Source: a virus. Taken from it: 36,202 nucleotides of DNA. A program made the position numbers and the translations under genes. Numbering within the stretch: position 1 is the stretch's first letter; the number at the start of each line of letters is the position of its first letter. This document shows, one piece after another, positions 25,559 to 31,915 of this stretch. The stretch covers positions 1 to 36,202 of the IMG/VR virus record IMGVR_UViG_3300047157_000159. One strand, given 5' to 3'. Under the pieces are notes generated by a model. It made no database searches. It saw only the letters and a list, made by a program, of their open reading frames with translations, and was not told the origin of the DNA.

Positions 25559-27045
25559 TGGGAGCTAAGTTAGATGCCCTCGGTATGCTTAGCGGCTTAG
25601 GTCGCCGCAAGCCTACGCCGGAAGAAGAGATAGCCGCCACGCTGAGAACCAAAGAGCGGGTGATGGTAGATGAGATGGAGATTAACCCCGCGCTTGCCAA
25701 GCAGGTTAATGATGGGGAGATCTCTCTTGCTGAAGCTCAGCGCATATCGGCAAATCAGAACCGGAAGCTGGGGGTTGGCAAAGAGCAGGCGGTGATGGAT
25801 GACCATGCTGTGATTAGCTCTATCAGGGGCGCTGATCCAGATGGCATTAAGTTGTTTGAGTGGAAGCAAGGTCTACCCCAAAAGCAAAGGGCCGCAGTTA
25901 CTAGTGCTGAGATTGAATACAAGAAGGGTAACCCCAAGCCGCTGGCTCAGTTGTATAGGGTCATGGGTGTAACGGCGGTAGTAGGGGCGGGCAGTGCAGG
26001 CGCCGAGGCAGGGCCTATCTCGGGTATAGCTCGACTCAGGAGATCAAACTCAGAACGCAAGTTCGTTCAAGATGAAGTTAATGGAGCTAGAGAAGCAGAG
26101 CTTGTTGAAAACTTAGGCAGAGACTACGCCCCGACTTACACCCCTAGTGCGGATGACGTTGAAAGATCTCAGTACGAAATGTGGCTCAGAAGAGAGCGAG
26201 AGCAGGAGATCATTGACAACAACCCCGCTGGCCCAGACGTAGATTGGAGAAGAAGGGGGGTCGGTGCGACGGCGGCGGCTACAGCGGCATCAGCAGGGTT
26301 TGCTTCTGAAGATGCTGAAGCAGGGCCACTCAGGTTAATGGGTTCTTTGACTCCAGACCTTGCCGGCAGACAGCTAAAGAACAGGCTGAACAAGGAAAGG
26401 CAGAAGGGTATTAGCCCCGGCAACACAGCCACAGACTATGTTCATCGCAACTCTAACTATGACAATGGGTTTCTATCCAGCATTAAGAAGTCTGGTGAGG
26501 CTTATGGTGGCCCAAGATATGTGTCTGGTGTGAAGGAGTTTGCACAAGAGATATTTGAAAGCACTGATGACCCTGCTGTTAAGTCAGCAATCATGGATTG
26601 GGCAAAGCCCCGTGTAGCTAGGGGTGGTCAGGTTGCCGCGTTAGCTGGTGGTGCTAACAGAGCCGCCGCTAATGATGGAGAGCCTCAAGAGCAGAGCATG
26701 ATTGCTAGTGTTCTAGATAAGATGGAGCAGTTAGAGCTTATTCCTGACGAGCGCACCAGAACTATAGGCATGGAGATGCTCAAGAGGGAGTTTGATAAAG
26801 CTATTGAGTTTACTCAGATGTCAGCGCAGGGGCTGTGGGGTACAGGACGAGGGCTGTTTGGCTTGGCTACTGGCGAGGAGCCGGTTGATACAAGGCGAGC
26901 TATGAGGGAGGTGTATGCCGCACCCCCAGAGGAGAACCTGGAGAGGGCTGGTCAGTATGTCCTTAAAGAAACAGGTAGTCCTGCCGCCGCCGCCGCAACA
27001 TCCACGCTGGGTATGTTGACCGATCCTTCATACTGGTTACTCTAG
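25558..27045 (+). CDS. Last virion-operon protein with AEAGP segments (495 aa)
   Basis: Starts on the stop of the gp16-like gene, so probably co-translated. Two hydrophobic Ala/Gly stretches each run into the same motif: VTAVVGAGSAGAEAGP near residue 145 and ATAASAGFASEDAEAGP near 245; a third Ala-rich stretch (GQVAALAGGANRAAAND) occurs near 365. The rest is charged and helical. It may be another internal virion protein or a C-terminal continuation of the ejection machinery. The AEA-GP segments resemble signal-peptidase or processing sites, but no cleavage is shown. No family is recognised. Its 3' end overlaps a convergent small gene by nine bases. Confidence 0.65.
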   Translation: MGAKLDALGMLSGLGRRKPTPEEEIAATLRTKERVMVDEMEINPALAKQVNDGEISLAEAQRISANQNRKLGVGKEQAVMDDHAVISSIRGADPDGIKLFEWKQGLPQKQRAAVTSAEIEYKKGNPKPLAQLYRVMGVTAVVGAGSAGAEAGPISGIARLRRSNSERKFVQDEVNGAREAELVENLGRDYAPTYTPSADDVERSQYEMWLRREREQEIIDNNPAGPDVDWRRRGVGATAAATAASAGFASEDAEAGPLRLMGSLTPDLAGRQLKNRLNKERQKGISPGNTATDYVHRNSNYDNGFLSSIKKSGEAYGGPRYVSGVKEFAQEIFESTDDPAVKSAIMDWAKPRVARGGQVAALAGGANRAAANDGEPQEQSMIASVLDKMEQLELIPDERTRTIGMEMLKREFDKAIEFTQMSAQGLWGTGRGLFGLATGEEPVDTRRAMREVYAAPPEENLERAGQYVLKETGSPAAAAATSTLGMLTDPSYWLL

Positions 27046-27201
27046 CTTTTCCTTGCGGTAGCCCTGACTGTATAACTCAATCAACTCCACTAGCTCAGCC
27101 GGTGGGGTTGTACTTTCTGGATGCTCAATGACTACGTTGAAGATGATCTTGCTATCTTCGTCCATGAACCACCACGTTTTGTCTGTCCATCCTTTAATCA
27201 T
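27037..27201 (-). CDS. Small unknown protein (54 aa), convergent with the virion operon
   Basis: The frame encodes a well-formed acidic small protein (starts MIKGWTDKTWWFMDEDSKII, ends in a helix LVELIELYSQGYRKEKLE). Its ATG overlaps the stop of the upstream leftward gene by one base (TAATG), as elsewhere in this genome. Its stop lies inside the last codons of the rightward 495-residue gene, so the two operons meet tail to tail with a nine-base overlap and no terminator between them. No family is recognised. Confidence 0.6.
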   Translation of the reverse strand: MIKGWTDKTWWFMDEDSKIIFNVVIEHPESTTPPAELVELIELYSQGYRKEKLE

Positions 27202-27584
27202 TAGTTGTAGCTCACTATTTCGTAGTTTGGATCTGACTCTGCCTTACGGAACTCAGTCCTGTAATGATCTGAGATCTCCTTACGCAGTAGCTTCGTGGTC
27301 TTTAGGGTGGCGTTAGCTTTCTCACGCAGGATGTCCATGTGACCTTGCCCATAAAGGCTGGTCAGCCAATCAGTAAAGGCCACTGGGTTAGATCCAAACC
27401 ACTGGTGGTGGTACCGGCACAACGTGACAGCGTTATCCATGGACCAGCGCACTGACTTCTTGGCCCTACCAAAAATGTGGGCGCAATCTGTACCCTCACC
27501 AAAACAATACTGACAGCGGTGCTGATCTCTATGACGCACTGACTTACTGAACCAGTTATCACACGCTTCCCTTTTAACTCCCAT
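27201..27584 (-). CDS. HNH / NinG-like endonuclease
   Basis: This 127-residue protein has the zinc and HNH pattern CQYC (residues 24-27), C34-A-H36, N51 in DNAVTLC, C56 and H59-H60, followed by NPVAFTDWL. That arrangement matches the NinG/HNH group of phage recombination-region nucleases that cut branched or double-stranded DNA. It is translated with the PD-(D/E)XK-like gene just upstream (11-base overlap). A role in processing recombination or replication intermediates is likely; a homing role is less likely because it is embedded in an operon without flanking duplication. Confidence 0.75.
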   Translation of the reverse strand: MGVKREACDNWFSKSVRHRDQHRCQYCFGEGTDCAHIFGRAKKSVRWSMDNAVTLCRYHHQWFGSNPVAFTDWLTSLYGQGHMDILREKANATLKTTKLLRKEISDHYRTEFRKAESDPNYEIVSYN

Positions 27585-28119
27585 CGTTCTTCCTCATCAT
27601 CATTAATCGCCAAAGTGATTCCATGTCATTTAGGAACTTGATGTGGACACCCTTGTGAGTGCCGTGTCCAAGGTCTACTTGCTGTATCTTTGTTTGATAG
27701 TTGTCCATACCTATCCACCCATAGACTTCCATCACATCTGGCGAGCTAGTGGGCCTGACAAATACAGACAGATCCCAATTGGCTTTAGCGTGGGGTGTGC
27801 CTAGTAACCACTCTGCTGTGGGGTGGTGGGTAGACTTAACCTGGAGGGCTACTTCCTTTGTTCCTACCTGCATATACAGGTCACAGCCGTTGTCTATGCC
27901 CAGTGCTGTGGGGTCAAAGTCAATTCCGAGTAGCTTAGACACTGCAATCTCAGCCTTTAATCCCGGCAGGTCAGCAGACTCACCGGACCTAGATGTATCT
28001 ATCAGCCTGTCTTGAACTCCAGATGCTCTGGCTAGCTGATACCTAAGCGCGGAGGCTTGCTCAGCCTTACCCATATCTGCCTTACCCAACCTGACATTGA
28101 TGGGGTAACTCACAGCCAT
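27574..28119 (-). CDS. PD-(D/E)XK-like nuclease
   Basis: This 181-residue protein shows the order GLKAEIAV (E57), NGCDLYMQ (D80) and ALQVKST (Q93-X-K95), the core of PD-(D/E)XK nucleases with Gln in place of the usual Glu/Asp, a known variant. A GGAGG box lies before the ATG. Neighbours are a NinG/HNH-like nuclease and small recombination or replication proteins, so a role in resolving or degrading DNA intermediates, or degrading host DNA, is plausible. The call rests on the spacing of three motifs. Confidence 0.6.
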   Translation of the reverse strand: MAVSYPINVRLGKADMGKAEQASALRYQLARASGVQDRLIDTSRSGESADLPGLKAEIAVSKLLGIDFDPTALGIDNGCDLYMQVGTKEVALQVKSTHHPTAEWLLGTPHAKANWDLSVFVRPTSSPDVMEVYGWIGMDNYQTKIQQVDLGHGTHKGVHIKFLNDMESLWRLMMMRKNDGS

Positions 28120-28235
28120 TGATACACCTCCATGAACACAGTCATCGCTATGACCGCTATAAGAGCCATGAGGGCCTCGTTCTCTTTAGCCATAGTCAGG
28201 TACTCCCTTAGTGGTTTTGTCCTAGGAGGAGCCAT
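28110..28235 (-). CDS. 41-residue single-span membrane peptide
   Basis: An AGGAGG box sits six bases before the ATG, one of the best in the window. The peptide has a basic N-terminus ([13 protein letters not shown]) and one hydrophobic helix [18 protein letters not shown]. It overlaps the HNH gene upstream by 14 bases and the PD-(D/E)XK gene downstream by 10. A single-span phage peptide could be a pinholin-like lysis protein or a membrane regulator of the host; lysis genes are otherwise missing, but the position in a DNA-metabolism operon is odd for a holin. Confidence 0.65.
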   Translation of the reverse strand: MAPPRTKPLREYLTMAKENEALMALIAVIAMTVFMEVYQWL

Positions 28236-28554
28236 ACAGAGCCTCCTGTGCGTGTCTATACATGCGCCCATGCTTTATGTGTCCCAGATAGCTGAGGCTT
28301 TTGCCCGTTAGCTTTGATAGCTGAGTCGAACTCATCCCGTATTGCATGAGTCGGCGCATGGCTACTGCTTGGCTGTCAGTTAGCTTGGCTCCGCTTCGAT
28401 GTAGCCTGTGCTTGTGGGCATGAGATAAATTCTCTGAGTGAGTTGACCACTCTAAGTTAGAGGCGTGGTTGTTAGACTTGTCGCCATCCTTATGATTAAC
28501 CTCTTGCTTGTTGCCAGGATTAGGAACAAACGCTTGGGCTACCAGCCGATGCAC
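28222..28554 (-). CDS. HNH homing endonuclease, C-terminal part (frame-broken)
   Basis: This frame carries the HNH part: [37 protein letters not shown] and a C-terminal DNA-binding tail with a helix-turn-helix look ([20 protein letters not shown]). It should be continuous with the NUMOD4-like frame at 28520-28756; removing one C of the CC at 28554-28555 joins them as [13 protein letters not shown], exactly the expected family sequence. As given, the GTG at 28554 could only start a truncated protein. Homing endonucleases of this kind cut alleles lacking the gene. Confidence 0.8.
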   Translation of the reverse strand: MHRLVAQAFVPNPGNKQEVNHKDGDKSNNHASNLEWSTHSENLSHAHKHRLHRSGAKLTDSQAVAMRRLMQYGMSSTQLSKLTGKSLSYLGHIKHGRMYRHAQEALYGSS

Positions 28555-28756
28555 CAGTCACTCCCTTCCTGTCTCCATCTAAGGAAAGGTGGACCATTTG
28601 ATAGCCGCTGTTTTGAGCGCGACTCTTTAGAAACTTCTGGCTTCTATGAGAGTAGACTTGCCCGTCAATGCTGATTGAGTACGGCCAACCCTCAATAGCT
28701 ATCAGGCTCTTGGCTTGGGATGGGGACGTACACTCCGGTATTCCTGTTGACTGCAT
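28520..28756 (-). CDS. HNH homing endonuclease, N-terminal NUMOD4-like part (frame-broken)
   Basis: The translation contains [20 protein letters not shown] and [17 protein letters not shown], the NUMOD4-type DNA-binding start of phage HNH homing endonucleases. After GDRKGVT the frame turns meaningless, and the HNH part continues in the +1 frame. The ATG at 28756 lies well inside the upstream gene (65-base overlap), as is common for an inserted homing gene. The break is either a sequencing indel, decay of a selfish element or, less likely, frameshifting. Confidence 0.7.
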   Translation of the reverse strand: MQSTGIPECTSPSQAKSLIAIEGWPYSISIDGQVYSHRSQKFLKSRAQNSGYQMVHLSLDGDRKGVTGASAGSPSVCS

Positions 28757-28946
28757 CGATTAATATCTCCATTGATTCTGATAATTGGGCGGCGTCGAGG
28801 TCACTCGAACGCTCAACCTTGAAGTAGCTGGTAATGATGGGCTTGTACAGCAACTCCTTAACTGAATGCTCCGACCAAGGGATCTCTAGGTCAGGCTTAA
28901 AGGGGTGGGATATCTCAAACCCTGCCTCATTCAACCCCTTAGCCAT
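28692..28946 (-). CDS. RTYRQNRTLH phage protein, C-terminal part (frame-broken)
   Basis: From the internal ATG the frame encodes MAKGLNEAGFEISHPFKPDL, EIPWSEHSVKELLYKPI and ends [16 protein letters not shown], which is the normal remainder of the protein begun at 29106. The upstream part of this open frame, back to 29024, is out-of-frame sequence. Removing one G of 28952-28953 fuses the parts as LHLLF-RRMAKGLNEAG. The family is common in phage replication or recombination regions; I know no established function. Confidence 0.7.
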   Translation of the reverse strand: MAKGLNEAGFEISHPFKPDLEIPWSEHSVKELLYKPIITSYFKVERSSDLDAAQLSESMEILIDAVNRNTGVYVPIPSQEPDSY

Positions 28947-29106
28947 GCGACGGAAAGAGCAGGTGCAGTGTCCGGTTCTGGCGGTACGTCCTATCCATTT
29001 TTTGGATGGTGTACACACGATCAATGCGTTGCTCGACCTGACTCTCTATGTAAGCAATAAAGAACTTAGCTGTGTTGCTGTCCTTCACGGTCCATGTTTC
29101 GCTCAT
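28939..29106 (-). CDS. RTYRQNRTLH phage protein, N-terminal part (frame-broken)
   Basis: The ATG at 29106 starts MSETWTVKDSNTAKFFIAYI and runs to the signature MDRTYRQNRTLHLLF, after which this frame soon stops (PSHG). The rest of the protein is in the +1 frame. The start overlaps the upstream small DNA-binding-like gene by 41 bases, longer than elsewhere here; an extra G in the GGGGG run (about 29112-29118) would instead end that gene at an ATGA overlap. So this stretch may hold two indels. Confidence 0.7.
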   Translation of the reverse strand: MSETWTVKDSNTAKFFIAYIESQVEQRIDRVYTIQKMDRTYRQNRTLHLLFPSHG

Positions 29107-29365
29107 GATGTGGCCCCCATGCTCGCTTGATCCATTCGGCCCGCCACCTGTTGTTCTCGTAGATAGCAAGCTGGCTTATGCCGTGGTTAGTGACCCTCTC
29201 TGTATTGGTGCGGAGTGAATCATTCTGCTGTCCGTTAACGATTGCCTGCCTTGCTCTCCCGTTAGTCCAGCCAAACTGGTTAACAACGTCCTGAACAGTG
29301 AAGGTCCGAGGAAATGTATTAAGAATTAATTCTAGATCTTCTAGCCCAGAGCCTTTAAACGTCAT
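29066..29365 (-). CDS. Small winged-helix-like DNA-binding protein
   Basis: This 99-residue protein contains FTVQDVVNQFGWTNGRARQAI around residues 22-42 (shown in part: VQDVVNQFGWTNGRARQAI), a helix-turn-helix with a likely recognition helix TNGRARQAIV. It follows the helicase-loader-like gene with an 11-base overlap, so it may be a replication accessory protein such as a small origin binder; a regulator is also possible. The C-terminal 25 residues overlap the next gene and may be an artefact of a missing base. Confidence 0.6.
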   Translation of the reverse strand: MTFKGSGLEDLELILNTFPRTFTVQDVVNQFGWTNGRARQAIVNGQQNDSLRTNTERVTNHGISQLAIYENNRWRAEWIKRAWGPHHERNMDREGQQHS

Positions 29366-29834
29366 CCCCCCACACCTCCCGCAACTTATAGACCTGCGGG
29401 ATAGCCTCGGGGATCTTGGTTCGTTTAGCTTCTCGGTTCACGATCATTAGGTATTCGTCCTCTTTGTCAGGGTTGTCTAAGGGCTTTGTGTTAGGTCCGG
29501 GCAAGGCTTGGCCCCAGAATTTTGGAATCCAATACCTCCACGCGTCAGCTATATCTGGCGGGCAGTTAGTAGTTAGTGGGGGTGGGGGTGGTGTTCTGCC
29601 CTGAGTGTGTTGGCGCTCTTCTGCCAGCATCTCCAATATCTCAGGTGGTTTAGGTGCAAACTTAGCTACTTGGAAGTACTGCTTAAGCACGGTCTGCCAC
29701 TGCACTGAGTTGTAGCTATTGCTACGTATGATGTTCTGCCATACCTGTAGCTGTTGCTTATCCAGGGTTTTGCCGTAGAACTCAAAGCAATATTTAAGGG
29801 CGAAGATCACATCGCCCATCTCTTTACTCTGCAT
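29355..29834 (-). CDS. Helicase-loader-like replication protein
   Basis: This 159-residue protein has a helical N-terminal domain (GDVIFALKYCFEFYGKTLDK, VLKQYFQVAKFAPKPPEILE) similar in pattern to phage helicase loaders of the G40P loader/inhibitor type, in which a short helical domain ends with a conserved PPE/PxxxEI segment. A Pro-rich linker (TPPPPPLTTNCPP) follows, then DIADAWRYWIPKFWG and a charged end. It would recruit host DnaB to the phage origin, consistent with the lack of a phage helicase. Overlaps of 11 bases with both neighbours suggest coupled translation. The family call is moderate. Confidence 0.55.
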   Translation of the reverse strand: MQSKEMGDVIFALKYCFEFYGKTLDKQQLQVWQNIIRSNSYNSVQWQTVLKQYFQVAKFAPKPPEILEMLAEERQHTQGRTPPPPPLTTNCPPDIADAWRYWIPKFWGQALPGPNTKPLDNPDKEDEYLMIVNREAKRTKIPEAIPQVYKLREVWGDDV

Positions 29835-29994
29835 TCTTATCTATCTCATGTCGTAGCAAGAACTCTATGGCGCTCAGTTGCCCATACTCAACGGCTTCAG
29901 AAGTCAATTCCTGGCTAGGCAAAGTGCGCAAAACTTTGGTCATGCGATCCTCTACCAGCAAATGCAAGTGAACAAGTTGTGAGTGTGTAAACAT
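29824..29994 (-). CDS. Small unknown first gene of the leftward replication operon (56 aa)
   Basis: The ATG at 29994 follows GGAGG closely; an in-frame ATG at 30015 lies in the -10 region and is rejected. The protein (begins MFTHSQLVHLHLLVEDRMTK) is helical and overlaps the helicase-loader-like gene by 11 bases. As the promoter-proximal gene it is likely expressed early. No family is recognised. Confidence 0.6.
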   Translation of the reverse strand: MFTHSQLVHLHLLVEDRMTKVLRTLPSQELTSEAVEYGQLSAIEFLLRHEIDKNAE

Positions 29995-30096
29995 AATTGC
30001 CTCCGTTTTTGGCATAGTATTACACCCTTTTATTTATTACAAGAGCCTGTTAGTATATTCATCCAGCCCACTAAGGGCATCTATTGGAGATAGGAA
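29995..30096. promoter_or_regulatory. Divergent control region between replication and recombination operons
   Basis: Two operons start away from each other here. Leftward, TTGTAA (complement of 30037-30042) and TACTAT (complement of 30014-30019) are 17 bases apart, a fair sigma70 promoter ending 20 bases before the ATG at 29994. Rightward, the AT-rich stretch with TATATT (30054-30059) may serve as -10, but no good -35 is visible. TACACCCTTTTATT (30021-30034) resembles the TACACCTTATTA repeats near 500 and 546 and could be a shared operator. Confidence 0.5.
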
Positions 30097-30747
30097 ATGG
30101 CTCACGATATACCAGCCGAAATAATTAAAAGGCTTCAGGATGTCGGCGAGACATCAGCCACCGCGCTGTGGGATTGTCACGGTAACTGGATCATCAAGCA
30201 CAAAGCACTAGAGAAGATTGCCACTAACGCCGGCATTACTTACTCCGACTGCACTGTGTACCCGCCGCAACCTGGGCAAGAACACTTTGCTGTTAGCCTG
30301 ATCGGACACCTCGGTGATCGTAGTGAGTGGAGCATTGGCGAGGCATCTCCAAAGAACTCTAAGAATAACTACTACTTTGCAATGGCTGAGAAGCGAGCAA
30401 AAGACAGGGTGATTCTTAAGTTGCTTGGTCTTCACGCTTACATCTACAGCGAGGAGGAGGCCGACGAATTCAAAGAGTCTGCCCCGTCTGGCGATGACTT
30501 CTTACTGGAGCATTCCAATGCTGTACGGGAGAATATTGAGGAGGTGTACCGAATCAAAGAGTGTATTGCCAACGATGACATCGAAGGTGCGGCTGGCTAC
30601 TACGCTGACATGACCCGAGAGGTACAGGTCGCACTGTGGAAAGCCCCTAGTAAGGGCGGTGTATGGACAACCGAAGAACGCAAGCTGATGTCTGCTGACG
30701 GTGAGCTTGCGAAGTTAATTGCCAAGATAAAGAAGGAGAAAGTATGA
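30097..30747 (+). CDS. Possible single-strand annealing / recombination protein
   Basis: This 216-residue protein has a GGAG-type site before the ATG. Residues about 15-125 contain VGETSATALWDCHGNWIIKH, GEASPKNSKNNYYFAMAEKR and AKDRVILKLLGLHAYIYSEE. A Gly-Glu-Ala motif followed by a basic helix with repeated Ala and Arg recalls the core of Rad52/Sak-type and related annealing proteins, and it is followed by a gene with an SSB-like tip. I have seen this protein type in many phages without a firm function, so the role is an inference. The C-terminal part is helical and charged (residues 150-216). Confidence 0.4.
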   Translation: MAHDIPAEIIKRLQDVGETSATALWDCHGNWIIKHKALEKIATNAGITYSDCTVYPPQPGQEHFAVSLIGHLGDRSEWSIGEASPKNSKNNYYFAMAEKRAKDRVILKLLGLHAYIYSEEEADEFKESAPSGDDFLLEHSNAVRENIEEVYRIKECIANDDIEGAAGYYADMTREVQVALWKAPSKGGVWTTEERKLMSADGELAKLIAKIKKEKV

Positions 30748-31064
30748 GCGATGATCGCAAACCACTACCAGAGACAGGGTTCCGGTGCTACCCAGCTAAG
30801 CCTGAGTCAATCACCTGCAACATGACAATCCTAATTGACCAAATGATTACGTGGTTGCAAGCAGAGAAAGCTAAGGGGGAGGAGAAAGTAAAGCTGACTA
30901 TGCTCCCCACTCAAAAACCGGACGCTAAGGTGTCTCACTTCTTTGCTTACGATGACTTCAAGCCAGAGAAACAGGGCGGTAATCAGCAGAGCAGAAGCAA
31001 CGTCACGCCTATGGCACCGTCAATACCTGAGGGCGACATACCTTTTAATTGTGGTGTTGCATGA
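30744..31064 (+). CDS. Protein with SSB-like DIPF motif (106 aa)
   Basis: Overlaps the preceding gene by four bases (ATGA) with AAGGAG upstream. The body (GFRCYPAKPESITCNMTILI, VSHFFAYDDFKPEK) is not a recognisable OB fold. Near the end is PEGDIPF, which matches the acidic tip by which bacterial SSB proteins bind partners; normally that tip is the very end. Here NCGVA follows before TGA. One more T in the TTTT at about 31043-31046 would put a TAA directly after DIPF. It may bind ssDNA, or host SSB partners, alongside the previous protein. Confidence 0.5.
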   Translation: MSDDRKPLPETGFRCYPAKPESITCNMTILIDQMITWLQAEKAKGEEKVKLTMLPTQKPDAKVSHFFAYDDFKPEKQGGNQQSRSNVTPMAPSIPEGDIPFNCGVA

Positions 31065-31474
31065 TCACCGACCAAAAAAAATCATGCTTTAAGTGCGGGG
31101 AAGAAAAGCCACTGGCTGAGTATTACCGGCACAAGCAAATGGCTGACGGTCATCTGAACAAGTGCAAAGCCTGCACCAAATCAGATGTGAGATCGCATCG
31201 GCAAGACCCACGCTATCGGGCGAAGGTACTAGCCTATGACCGTGCGCGTGGTTGCCGTCAGTCACCTGAGTATCTGCGTGAGTGGAGGAGGAAGAACCCA
31301 GAGAAGGCCCATGCCCACAAGCAAGTGCAGATGCACCTTGAGAATCCTGGAGTCTGCTCTGAGTGTCCATCAACCTTCCACGTTGAGGCACACCACGATG
31401 ATTACTCTAAGCCACTAGATGTACGTTGGCTTTGTGCGGCCTGCCATAAGCAACATCATGCTAAGGCGGGATAA
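31061..31474 (+). CDS. Zinc-finger / HNH-type nuclease (137 aa)
   Basis: The ATG at 31061 overlaps the preceding stop (ATGA); the in-frame TTG at 31049 is not preferred. The N-terminus CFKCGEEKPLAEYYRHKQMA with CKAC forms a four-cysteine zinc finger common at the start of phage HNH proteins. The C-terminal part has CSECP, EAHHDDYSKPLDVRWLCAAC and HKQHH, a complete HNH-like zinc fold. It could be a free-standing homing endonuclease or a recombination nuclease. It is followed by a 164-base gap with strong RNA structure potential. Confidence 0.75.
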   Translation: MITDQKKSCFKCGEEKPLAEYYRHKQMADGHLNKCKACTKSDVRSHRQDPRYRAKVLAYDRARGCRQSPEYLREWRRKNPEKAHAHKQVQMHLENPGVCSECPSTFHVEAHHDDYSKPLDVRWLCAACHKQHHAKAG

Positions 31475-31512
31475 CCTTTTAATTTCATGGGTGTGAACCT
31501 TGCGATGGCAAC

Positions 31513-31615
31513 GCCTGCTGTCATCACTTATCCAGCCTGATCGTATCGCCCCCAATCACACCGCTCTGATACTCCAACGTCAGGGTTTGAAATAAGGGGA
31601 AGGCTGGAGGCAGGC
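31513..31615 (+). other. Structured intergenic element with nested complementary arms
   Basis: In the gene-free stretch between the HNH gene and the DUF4224-like gene, GCCTGC (31513-31518) pairs with GCAGGC (31610-31615), CCAGCC (31532-31537) with GGCTGG (31602-31607), and CCCC (31549-31552) with GGGG (31596-31599). In addition GTATC (31543-31547) can pair with GATAC (31568-31572), which would enclose the C-run and make a pseudoknot with the GGGG. The whole folds into about 100 bases ending just before the ribosome binding site of the next gene. Not a tRNA. It may be a small RNA or a translational control element. Confidence 0.45.
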
Positions 31616-31638
31616 ACTAACTTTAATTGGAGAGAGTC

Positions 31639-31824
31639 ATGAGTATTAAAGATAGCTTTGTTCCATACCCTGAACTCCTGGAATTGTTTGGGGTCCAGAG
31701 AGTGAACGCATTAGTACGGTGTCTAGAGCAGAATGAAATTAGTTACATGCTGGATAAGAATAGGAGACCGCTAGTGTTGCGTAGTGCTTTAAAGCTTGAT
31801 GCTTCTGCATCTCCCGAAAATTAA
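31639..31824 (+). CDS. DUF4224-like small protein (61 aa)
   Basis: The ATG at 31639 is preceded by GGAGAG; a TTG at 31627 overlaps this site and is rejected. The protein contains PELLELFGVQRVNALVRCLE and EISYMLDKNRRPLVLRSALK, the pattern of DUF4224 (an ELxELxG helix, a WL/CL helix, then a basic strand GRPVVLRS). Such proteins are often beside phage integrases and are suspected DNA-binding, excisionase-like factors; here no integrase follows. It is the last gene of the short rightward operon and ends at paired hairpins. Confidence 0.65.
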   Translation: MSIKDSFVPYPELLELFGVQRVNALVRCLEQNEISYMLDKNRRPLVLRSALKLDASASPEN

Positions 31825-31827
31825 GGT

Positions 31828-31900
31828 GCTGGCATTTTGCTCCCGAGGGCCAGCTAACTCGGTGAAAGACCCAGCCCACACACGGAGGCGGTAGGCTGGG
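31828..31900. terminator. Two hairpins between converging operons
   Basis: GCTGGC (31828-31833) pairs with GCCAGC (31849-31854), and CCCAGCC (31870-31876) with GGCTGGG (31894-31900). They fill the gap between the rightward DUF4224-like gene and the leftward ParB-like gene. Loops are 15 and 17 bases and T-runs are weak, so these are probable but inefficient or Rho-assisted terminators working in both directions. Confidence 0.5.
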
Positions 31901-31915
31901 CGGCAAGTTATGGTA

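Noticed and set aside
31475-31638. A tRNA in the gap before the DUF4224-like gene
   Set aside because: GGGTTTGAAAT resembles a T-arm, but no acceptor stem, anticodon stem or D-arm fits around it.
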